Below are positions 55,301 through 64,000 of a DNA stretch of 64,000 nucleotides, one piece after another. The stretch is from Gnetum montanum. Its lineage: Eukaryota; Streptophyta; Gnetopsida; Gnetales; Gnetaceae. The stretch is taken from contig MNCI01008033.1 of the NCBI GenBank assembly GCA_015680685.1, forward strand, positions 1 through 64,000, in the 5' to 3' direction. The notes under the pieces were generated by a model. That model saw only the letters and a program-made list of their open reading frames with translations, did no database searches and was not told where the DNA came from. Position 1 is the first letter of the stretch. Every line of letters starts with the position of its first letter. Both the position numbers and the translations under genes were made by a program.

Positions 55301-56500
55301 TTAGGTCACCAAGAGCATACCATGAAAGAACCATGCTGTTCTGAGAAAAACTTGTCTCTGTCACGAAGCATAAATGATCATCTGTCACACTACACCATTA
55401 TCTCAAAACATACATGATCAACCATCACACTGAATCCACTATAAAACTGCCATAAAAAATGATTCGAGACATGAACACAATGATCAAATATCAAAACATG
55501 CTAACTAAGTATCCACCACCTACCATAGTGGGACCTCAATGCATTGGCCACTCCTGGGCCATCAATATCCAACATGGCCAAGGATACCATTTCATGCCAT
55601 CTGCTAGCCCAATATTTGTAAGGTCTAGGACAAATCACCATCCTCTGTTAGTGCTCACCTAGCACAGAGAGGAAAATAAATCATAATATACCTGCTAATT
55701 CCTCACAGCCAACGTACTAATAAATCTACAACCCAATGTTGGGATCCTGAGACCAATAATTAATTCATGAAGGTCTCAAGAGCACATATCTTCCCCATGG
55801 ACATATTGTTCATAGAATCAACTGAGGTCACCACTGGCTGTATCTTTGTACCTATGCTGCCTACAAATTCTAAGACAAAAGCTCAAAAACATAGAAGTTA
55901 GTAGGAACACGATTAGCACATCAGCCTCATACAACCATCAAGCATGATCATATAACAAAGTAATATCACTCTTGCACATCATAACAAGTAAGACCTCAGT
56001 AACATGCATAGAGATCAATCATGCAAAATATTGATGGGTCAATTAGATACACTCAATAAATGATTTCATCATGAGGCACATCTAGAGAGAGCTAGCACAC
56101 TCTAAGAATTCCAAGATTCATATACAAAAATCATTCCCAGCCACTAACACTAGTTCCAACTAGGAGCAAAATCTCAACACAATCATAAAAGGCATGGGCA
56201 ATAGAGAATCATCATCTCAACTCAAAAATAAGGTGGAAGACTGAGGTCTATCCAACAATAGGTCTACATAAAACCAATTCTCGCAACAACGAGCAACATC
56301 ATAGAGGATGCATCCACAAGAAAGACTCTCCTCAAAAGAGGTGTGGTCTCAAGAAGAACCTACAATAGGATGATCCAAACTAGTAGTCTTTGAATAAGTG
56401 ACCAAGAAATGTCACCAATCAAAAGAGTGATGACACAAACCCAATGGCAACATAGCCAACTTAAATAAGGGAGCACAACTCACAAAGATCAATGACAAGG
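52331..56500. other. About 4.2 kb without recognised genes
   Basis: Composition is higher in C on the plus strand, with many CATCA, CACCA and CATAG words (54180-55700), so plus-strand open frames are common but have no domain. Minus-strand pieces (for example 52694-52900) read coherently but match nothing I know. By position it should hold the rest of element H's pol; I cannot show that. No LTR partner for 51489-52074 seen. Confidence 0.4.
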
Positions 56501-56779
56501 GTGAAACACCCCAAAAAATGTAAGGTCATTCTCGCTTCACCAAGCATTGCAATTCATGCAGCGTTACGGCAGTTCTTCGGGAGGAGAATGCTCTAAATTT
56601 AGGTTGGCCAATTCGGCAAATTTTCTACTTTGGGCATGAATAGGCTCTACGGATCATTCTGCTTATCCACCCAAGTAGCTTGCCTAGCCGACAACCTGTT
56701 CAAAAATGATGTGCAGAGTTGGCAGAAGCATTCTAGATGTGCAAAACAATTCAACAAGTTTTCTAAGGTACGAAGTCTG

Positions 56780-57235
56780 CTATGCTACATTGTGCCCCAC
56801 TATGTAGCATAGCAAGCTTTAGAAAACATTTGCAGAATGAAGTGCCATGCTACGCTACGCTACGTAGTGTAGTGTAGCATAGCAACAACTATACAACCAG
56901 TTTCCTTGCCCAACTTCAAGTCCTTCAACAACATCCCTTTCTGTTAGGAAGCACTAGACCATGTCTTCTACTACACTACACTAAGCTACATGGTGTAGCA
57001 AGGCATAGCAATCCTGCAAAAGAAACAGAAGGTAGCTCAAAGGGCAAGACTAGCAAGGTTGAAAATTCCGTAGTGCAGGAAGAAAGGTTTGCAAATTCAC
57101 CAAGTTTTTGTGACTAAGGCTAGATGCTATGCTACATAGCGTAGCATAGCATAGCAAGTATGTAGCATACGTGTAGCGAAACATGGGACAACGTGCTACA
57201 CTACGTCGAGCATGCTACGCTACGACACATAGAAA
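56780..57235. repeat. Clustered GCTAC / GTAGC inverted repeats
   Basis: Four clusters (56784-56815, 56846-56884, 56966-57014, 57125-57235) built from GCTACG, GCTAYR and their complements. The best one, 56848-56877, has 15-base arms GCTACGCTACGCTAC and GTAGTGTAGTGTAGC, pairing except at two C/T sites. They lie upstream of the TATA box, so they occupy U3. Confidence 0.8.
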
Positions 57236-57470
57236 AGCATGTAGGTGGTTTTGTGACATCAATGCACTTCACCTAATTAGACCGTTGGCACACATCTCAA
57301 GATGCTAATGACGCAATTACGACATGGTAGGCTCATAGTTGTGGCATTGCAAACTCACAATCACAACAGTCATGCATGTCCAACAGTCATGCTGGCACAT
57401 GCAACACAGACAAGTCAACGAAAGTCCAAGGCACACAGCATCCAAACCACCCCTTTCACATGCCCTTGGT

Positions 57471-57482
57471 CCTATAAATACC
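57471..57482 (+). promoter_or_regulatory. TATA box of element F LTR
   Basis: CCTATAAATACC, the same form as in elements A and B (CCTATAAATA). About 1.3 kb upstream of the gag start codon. Confidence 0.6.
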
Positions 57483-58179
57483 TTTATGAACAACATTCAA
57501 AGGGTTCATATTTTTTGCCAAGTTTCCTACTTCTCTCTTTGGCGACTCAAGTTCTTTTCCTGGCACATTGTAACATCAAGCATTGTAAGCTTTCTGTTTG
57601 ACACTACAAAAAGTTAGCATTCCCAGCTAACACTTTGTTCTATCCCTCTTCTACCACCTTGGTAGAATCCCCACATTGTCAACACCTAAGTCCATGCTCA
57701 AGCACATAACCTACTTTGCTCTACACATCCTGGTTACTCTTAGGATCTCTGCACTCCATCACTCTGTGCAACCAACTGTATCCACCCTGACAGAGTGAAC
57801 TTGTAGCTTCAGAGTGGTGCATTTTTCTAACTGCTTTTTATTTTTTTTCTTACTATTATGTGTTGCATTATTTTCTACTTTATTTACTTTCAAGCACTAC
57901 TTTGAATTTTCTTCCTCATTTTCAAATTATATGTTGCAAAAGGCTATATAGAAGCCGATTAAGTCCCTGTCTGATCGACCAGACTATTCAGGGTGCCTCG
58001 TATCCACACACATACCCAGCATTGCCCTCCCACGGGTACAGGGTCAAAGCTATCATGTCTGTCAATCCCTCAGTGTTTTCCAACCACCGACATTTTTTAT
58101 CACTACAGTTTTTTAGCACTAGAAAGAGGGCCTTTTGATGCCTTTTCCACATGTCACGATAATTCTGTGAGCCTTCTGC

Positions 58180-58695
58180 ACCGTAATACGCATAAGCATA
58201 AATGTGACACCCTTTCATCATTGTTTGCACTTTCTATGGTGCATATCGATGGCCTTGATGATTCCTCGGGAGCCCTATAGAACACAAGGCCTCTGATTGC
58301 CAGTTAACTAGCCTATTTTACGGTAGTCTTGTGTGCGTTCTATACCCCATTGTGTGCGATATAGGTCACCTCGATAGTTCCTCCAAAGCCCCATGAGACA
58401 TAAAGCCTGCTTGTTCGCTAGTTAACTTGCCCACCTCATGGTCTTGCATGCGTTCTGTACCCCATCGTGCGTGGTACAGATCGGTCACTTCGACAGTTCC
58501 TCGGGGATCCTATGAGACGCAAAGCCCTTGCCAGTTAGCTAAGCTTATCTTATGGTAGTCTTGCACACACTCTGTACCCCATTGTGCACTAGTGTAAACA
58601 TGACACCCTTTTCTTGGTTGTTTACGCTTTGTGTGGTGTAGATCAGTCGCCTCGACAGTTCCTCAAAAATCCGGTAAGACGTGAAGCCTTCTTTT
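58180..58695 (+). repeat. Leader tandem repeat, about four units of 113-163 bp, element F
   Basis: Each unit has a (C)TCGAYAGTTCCTC box (starts near 58257, 58369, 58489, 58652), then CCYATGAGACRYAAAGCC, then GCTAGTTAACT and a CTTGYRTGCGTTCTRTACCCCATTGTGY box. The copies are placed between the LTR and the gag start, in the untranslated leader. Confidence 0.8.
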
Positions 58696-58763
58696 TGTTT
58701 CCTTTCAATCTCTTTGTTCTTTTTGCACTTTTTGTACTCATTTGCAAAACTATTCATCTTACA

Positions 58764-61260
58764 ATGGCTTTCTCAACTATTGCTACCAATTCCTTCAACA
58801 TGGAAGTTCCCTTCAATGTTGAAGTTTCCATCATGGTTCAAGGCACTACAGGTGCTGAACAACTGTTGAACCTGATGCTGGAAACACGTTGGTCTCTTAG
58901 AATCAAAAATCGAGGACCTGAGGGATTGGCCCAGCAACATGAGCGTTACAGTTTCCTCTATGCAAAGGTGTAGGCCAATCTACCCTTGGACGTACACGAA
59001 CTCGAGGAAAAACATAGATTCGAGTTCGCTTACTGCAACGGGAAGGAATTTGTTCTTGCTCCTGGCATTTCTTTACCTTTAACACAAGCGTACCAAAGGC
59101 TTCTAGACCAACTAATCCAGTTGGCTAGGCTTAGGGAGCAATAGGACATAGCGTCCAACCAAGATGATGCTTTCCAAGATAGATAGGAGGAACTCAATTC
59201 CCAATCGGATGAGGGAGGTCCCAACTGACCCTGCTCTTGTCCCTACTACCCAATCCTTCTAGGCCAAGTTGTTGTCTATTATCGCTCCCTTTGTAATTAC
59301 ACCTATGCTTCTGCAACCCATGACTATAGCTACTATGGGTAGCCATGCCAATCCCGCAGCTTTTCGACACCCGCTCTCGCCTGTTTCACCTGTCTCGTTT
59401 GTAGCTACTATTCCTTTGCAAACTATCCAGCAGCCTATTCCTGTAGCATGTAATACGCCAACCATGTCTACCCTACCACATGTGCATACTATACCTACTT
59501 CACAACCATACCCTACTTCTGTCTCTATTCCTACATTCATGTCTGTTCCACCCACTGTGGCGGGCCCTAGCCCATCCACATGGTGGACCCCATTTGCTCC
59601 TTTACCTACCCCGCAACCATCACAGATGTCTCACTACATACGCTCTCAAACACACCAAGCCTCCCAGTCATCACAGCCTAACATGGGGCTATGGTCTATG
59701 ATGCTGATGACGCAAGCAGTCTATTCAGCAGCCCAACCCATGATCACTGCCTTAACAACACCACTTGTCAGGTGGTGGACAACACAGGGAACACCGCTCA
59801 CGGGGGTTGTTTCAACAATACCGTCGATGGGTCACACTGCCACCCCCACCATACCACAAGTGGGAGTGGCCTCTGTAGCTCCCCAACCATCTACAACATC
59901 GTTGGGGCTGGACTAAGTGTTTCAGCTCATCCAGACCCTCATTGAGAAAATAAAATGCCTCAAAGCTACTGGGTCTAACATGGTACAAGTCATGGACTTT
60001 TACCAGGATGACCCTATCAGCCCTACAATTCCCACCTTAACACTACCCCCAGGGATGTCTCTCGTGCATTTCACCAAGTAGGATGGGGAGGAAGATCCCA
60101 ATGCACATCTTGTCAACTTCAGGTATGCATCTCTACTACTGTAGCAATGGCCACACACAATCATTTTCATCTCTGCCATGTCCCTAATCGGGAATGCCTT
60201 GGATTGGTACCGTGCATTTCCATGCTCATCCATTTCAAGTTTGGAAGAGCTGGTGACCCAGTTCGTGATGTGCTTTAAGTACAACTTGAAGCCAGAATCC
60301 ACATTGGACCAGTTGATGAGTGTGAAGCAAGACCCCCTAGAGCTAGTCCAAAAGTTCATCCAGCGTTGGACAACAACCCTTAATGAGATCCACGAGCCCA
60401 TCGTGGAGGCCCACCTGTTGGTCTTCTTTAAGGGTGCAGTGAATGACTTCATCAAGTCCAAACTGTACTACCTTGCTTCTTGCTCTCTTATTCAGGCTTT
60501 CGCTCAGACTAAGAGCATACAAGACGCGGCTAAGGTAAGCAAAGACCTGTCCTACATCACTTACAAGAACATTTTCGTAAAGAAGGAAAAGGGTCAAGCC
60601 CCAACAACCACAGTGACCACTATGGTAGCCAAGGCCAAGCCCAAACCTAGTAACAATGGTAGCAAGAACAACAAGAAACTAGCCATACTAGTGGCTAACC
60701 CTACATTCAAACAAGGCCACATGCTGCAACTTACTACGCCTACACCTGAGACATCTACACAAACCAAACCCAACTTTGAGCACAAAGACCACTCAAAGTA
60801 CACCCCACTGCCTCTTAAGCCTTTAGAACTTCTAAAGAAACTGCTGGAAATGGGATACATTTGACACAAACAGATGTCGGAAGAAGTAATTGTGAAACAT
60901 AAATGCTATTGCAAGCTCCTTAGAAACCCCTCTTTGGCCTTGCCTAATGAGACTCCAGCTCCTAGAGGTTTCAGGCTAGATAGGTTTTGTGACTACCACC
61001 AATAGTGTGGTCACAACACAGATTACTGTCTAGCATTGCAGGATGACATCCAGAGATTAATTGACCAAGGGAAATTGGTGCTAGATGAAAGTAACCTAGT
61101 ACACCCCAAAAACCAATCTATGTATGTCTACACAGATCCCCTCAACACCAACAATTCCAGTTACGTAATCAATGTCATCAGCATCAACAGTGATCCTAGG
61201 CCACCCTAGCAGCCATTCGTAGTCCGTGTGCCTCAGCGCAGTGCACCAGTACCATGAGTG
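58764..61260 (+). pseudogene. gag of element F (gag-PR type)
   Basis: Starts at 58764 (MAFSTIATNSFNMEVPFNVE). First stop TAG at 58971. N-terminal block LPLDVHELEEKHRFEF...PLTQAYQRLLDQLIQLARLRE (58980-59140); a one-base frame change near 59230; a long Pro/Thr/Ser-rich part (59269-59916); then DFYQDDPISPTIPTL and the capsid MSLIGNALDWYRAF...LEELVTQFVMCFKYN...VKQDPLELVQKFIQRW (60178-60400), an open run of 228 codons. A knuckle-like FCDYHQ*CGHNTDYC lies near 60990-61030, typical of this gag type. Only a handful of stops, mostly TAG. It forms the particle and RNA-binding part. Homologous to C's gag. Confidence 0.85.
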
Positions 61261-62379
61261 ACTAATGAAAGCTTACAACATCCTTTCATACTAAGAGTCC
61301 CTTCATAGGCATCCAATTTTGCACCACCTGTCGGCAAGGCCACACAGTCCTACCTGATAACACCTTTATCTCCATTCGTTATCAGGGGGTCGATGTCCTC
61401 GATGGTCCCTATCTCATGTGAAACAGCTGAGCAGCCTTCTCGCCCAGCAAGGTGAGAAGTCCACTTCGCAGGTGAGACATGTAAGGGAAGTACTATCCTA
61501 AGTACTCCCAAGCCTACGTCCTCACTCCTTGAATTTTTGCCAAAGACAAAGGTTGACACGATCACGTAGCCTGCATCACTCTGCCAACAAGGATCTAAGC
61601 CCATATCTAAAGTCTCTTCTCCTTGAGAAATTCAGCTTCTAGGACAGATAGAAGAGGAGGAAGGTGCCAAAATAGGAGGTGGCCAGGACCTCTTGGACGT
61701 CCTCACATAAATCAAACAAGCTCTTAAACAAAAAAACACTACCTTGAGCTTATATGACCTGATCATGACATCTGCTCCACACCACAAGGCTCTGATCCAC
61801 ATGTTGACAGCGACTCCGATCAACAAAGACATGCCAGCAAAGGAGGAAGCAATCTACTCATTCATGCTTCCCTCCGCACTAGTAGGGTCAGAACGACCTC
61901 AACTAACCTTCCACGATGATGCCATTAGGAAAGACCCTAAGAAGGGTCAAGTGACTACGTTATCCCTATTCATCATAATTTGGGTTGGTGAACATTGAGT
62001 TCGAAGGGTACACGTTGATGATAGGGTCACCACGAATGTCATCCCCTTCCCCATTGTAGACAAGCTAGGCTTGGTTGACCAAATCAAGTCCACAATGATG
62101 TCATGCCTAAGGTTGTTCAATGGCGCCCGAGTCATGGTAAAGGGCATATTTCACATAAACTTTGTAGCAGGGGACCAATTCCCCATGGATGCAATGTTTA
62201 TCGTGGTTGAGGAAATGTTCAGGTTTAACTTGATCTTGGGGAGATCATGGTTAGAACAACTTAGGGTTGTTTCCTCACCCATACACCAAGAAATCCACCT
62301 ACCTTACATAGGTAGAGAAGTGGTGATCCATGGTGATGAAGTAGTAACACAAGCGATCCACAACATAAGCATGGAATAA
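61261..62379 (+). pseudogene. Protease of element F
   Basis: After a spacer, a single frame runs 61744-62379 with one TGA (61996-61998, CGA expected): HHKALIHMLTATPINKDMPA, then KKGQVTTLSLFIIIWVGEH*, VHVDDRVTTNVIPFPIVDKL, FPMDAMFIVVEEMFRFNLIL then GRSWL, and HQEIHLPYIGREVVIHGDEV. It has the two retropepsin landmarks in the right spacing, but where D-S/T-G is expected it has D-D-R. A counterpart in C has D-D-E. It ends with TAA at about 62380 and no RT follows. Confidence 0.75.
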
Positions 62380-62973
62380 GGCTCAGAGGTCATAACTTCT
62401 AAGTATGAAGCACCTGTTGCAACCTACATTGACTACCTGACAGAGGGGTTAGCTCAGCAAGTTGATCCCCCAAACGAAAATGCCTAAACTAAGTTGCCCT
62501 TCTAAGTGGGAGGCGATGATGCAGACGAAGGCCCTGGTAGAGCATCTCAACCTTACATTTCACTCAACCCACGTCAGGTCAAGAAGCATCTTCACTTAGC
62601 GTAGCAACCCCACTAATTCTGACCCACAAACTGCTCATATGCTTCAACATTATGGCCCGAAATGGCCTAAAACTAGCAATACACAATGGCCTGAAATGGC
62701 CTAAAACTAGCACATAAAAGCATGAAAATCCTATACAAAACACATGTATGAAATATGCAAGTTAGCAAAAAATCCTTTTGCTTCATTTAAAACTATTGTC
62801 TTTCAATGTTTGCAAAATTCATTACACAAAATTTCAAAAATCCAAAATTTCAAATTTTCAAAAAAAAAAATCCCATGTTGTCATGGGTTGTTTCTATTTG
62901 CATCATCTCCACCATTCGTTCCTACATCATCTCCCTTTGCATTGTCTTCCACTACTTGGTCCCTCTTTGGCTA
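62380..62973. other. Spacer between protease and convergent gene of element F
   Basis: Nearly 600 bases with no RT motif in any frame. Contains the GGCCTAAAACTAGC repeats (62651-62720). The poly-A/T-rich part at 62820-62875 gives spurious frames. This is where an autonomous element would have RT and integrase. Confidence 0.7.
62651..62720 (-). repeat. GGCCAT-type repeat in spacer of element F
   Basis: ATGGCCYGAAATGGCCTAAA followed by ACTAGCA occurs twice (62651 and 62687). On the minus strand this reads GCTAGTTTTAGGCCAT, close to the CCAATTTTAGGCCAT core of the 34-bp array in element C, and it lies in the same relative place. Confidence 0.75.
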
Positions 62974-63927
62974 TTATTTCCCTTCCTCCATGGGTGCTGT
63001 GCCATCACCTGGGGCCTGCATCACATGGGTAAAGTGGTCAGTGACGCCAACAAACGCAAACTACAACTACACATAAACATTAATACGGTAGAATGAGACT
63101 AACCTGAGCAGGTCTCGTGTCTATCTCAAAGGGTATCTAGCCTAAGCCAAGCCCAAGACGATGCCAGACCTTCTCCGCTGTGATATCTACCCAACACCTT
63201 TTTTCTGGTGTATAATCTACTACGACAACTCTCCCCCTTTCAGTGGGTGTCCACCTCGGAAGTCCCGGAGAATAGGAGACGATCGCAGCCTCTCTTGTGG
63301 GGAGGGTCACTTTCGGGTTAGGAGATTTCGTGACCTTGACCTATTCTTTGAACCTGGTGTAAGCCTCAGAAGCATCAATGACATTTATGAATGCTTCGTA
63401 TGTAAATGCCTCCACATCAGTGTCTTCATACAACTTGCAATGGGTGGCATTTTCCTATTTATACATATGTTTATGGTTTCTTTGGGTCTGCCCCCAATCG
63501 AAAATCTTGGTGTTGAGGTCTTTTAGATCTTGACACTTCTGGTCCAACAGGTCCATCTGCATGTGCTGCTCTATCAGTTTGCAGGTAGTCTCAACATTTT
63601 CACAGGCAACTGTCCAAAACCTGGAATGGTCTACCACAGTTGTGCGCCAGTCCTCATTTTTGGTTGCCCGGGCCATGAGAAACTCATTCCTTGACTTGAG
63701 GTCCTCCACCTCGATCCTCAGGTTAACCTCCCTTTGCTTTGCCTTTTGGGCTCGTTTCCACAGTTCCTCGTGAATACACTTGCACTCCCACAGGGAGCAC
63801 ACCAAGTGCAAAGTACATTTGTAGACCTCGTCGTACGCACAACGAGACACCTCACTCACTTCCAGCGATAATGTGGACATGGCACCGACCTTCAAAGGTC
63901 GTGTCGAGTCCCATTTGAGTCGAGAGG
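62974..63927 (-). pseudogene. 3' exons of the multi-exon gene, convergent to element F's gag-protease
   Basis: Penultimate exon 63104-63927 after a TTATGGTAG acceptor, 274 codons in one frame with only three stops (63455, 63341, 63137), all TAG. It reads RLKWDSTRPLKVGAMSTLSL, a helical LWKRAQKAKQREVNLRIEVE, RFWTVACENVETTCKLIEQH, VTKSPNPKVTLPTREAA and CWVDITAEKVWHRLGLG. Donor CTCAG/GTTAGT, intron of 88 bases, acceptor GATGCAG, last exon 62974-63015 (APGDGTAPMEEGK, stop TAA). The counterpart at 31734-32724 has the same splice positions and phase. The first exons lie beyond 64000. Function unknown; probable coiled-coil protein. Confidence 0.65.
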
Positions 63928-64000
63928 CTACCATAACACAAAGAACACACTAGCCACATTAGCATAGCATAAGTAGCAAACGCAAGAAACTTTAGCATAG

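Larger units (their letters stand above)
56502..57800 (+). mobile_element. Probable 5' LTR of element F
   Basis: Candidate start TGAAACACCCCAAAAAATG at 56502. A TATA box CCTATAAATACC lies at 57471-57482, followed by about 300 bases of C/T-rich transcribed sequence. The U3 part holds the GCTAC palindromes. The 3' border is not fixed: no TG..CA end with a clear primer site was found before about 57800. Gag begins at 58764. Confidence 0.45.

Noticed and set aside
59269-59945. Several overlapping plus-strand frames as separate genes
   Set aside because: One frame is the Pro/Thr-rich part of F's gag; the others are shadows with no homologue in C.
62744-63096. Plus-strand frames overlapping the convergent gene of F
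   Set aside because: They lie opposite the intron and exon borders of the minus-strand gene and over an A-rich tract; no counterpart in element C.
1-64000. tRNA, rRNA or intact host genes
   Set aside because: No cloverleaf-like sequence with a proper acceptor stem, no rRNA-like block and no uninterrupted host-type reading frame was found by eye; a covariance search would be needed to exclude small RNAs.

Overview
The window looks like heterochromatic, transposon-filled DNA from a plant with a large, slowly purged genome. I cannot name the species; a gymnosperm or similar plant is only a guess. The support is that almost every recognisable stretch is a decayed LTR retrotransposon (Ty3/gypsy and Ty1/copia types), elements are nested in one another, plant-type introns are visible, and in-frame stops are mostly TAG, TAA or TGA where relatives have CAG, CAA, CGA or TGG, the signature of C-to-T decay at methylated sites. 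I see no intact host gene, no rRNA or tRNA gene and no CRISPR array.

Layout. 1-2.66 kb: 5' end of a minus-strand gypsy element (gag, leader, LTR-like repeat). 3.37-3.77 kb: broken fragment of an unidentified coding gene. 4.3-4.8 kb: reverse-transcriptase remnant. 5.5-7.7 kb: degenerate tandem array of about 190 bp units. 7.8-9.1 kb: second copy of the LTR-like repeat. 9.3-9.5 kb: possible class III peroxidase scrap. 9.69-29.46 kb: gypsy element B (minus), split by a related full-length gypsy element A (plus, 15754-25845) inserted in B's gag/protease border. 29.6-43 kb: gypsy-like element C (minus: gag and protease only) with a multi-exon gene in the opposite orientation (29.6-32.7 kb). C is split by copia element D (34786-40458), which has gag and an envelope-like ORF but no recognisable polymerase. 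43.2-46.4 kb: tandem duplications and a homopolymer with an unresolved base. 47.85-49.5 kb: decayed multi-exon gene of unknown function. 50.58-52.3 kb: a copia-type LTR cut by another LTR. 52.3-56.5 kb: unassigned. 56.5-64 kb: element F (plus), a second member of the C family: U3 with palindromic GCTAC clusters, repeated leader, gag, protease, then the same multi-exon gene in convergent orientation, running off the window.

How the parts fit. Two points stand out. First, C and F, on opposite strands and 20 kb apart, share one architecture: gag, protease, a spacer with GGCCAT-containing repeats, then a convergent intron-bearing gene, with no reverse transcriptase or integrase in between. Splice sites and reading phase agree between the two copies. 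This looks like a non-autonomous gag-protease retroelement family carrying its own antisense gene. Second, A and B, which do have pol, each keep an antisense ORF of about 62 codons between integrase and the 3' LTR.

All reading frames discussed are broken; nothing here appears able to make a full polyprotein. Boundaries without visible TG..CA ends, primer sites or target duplications are approximate.
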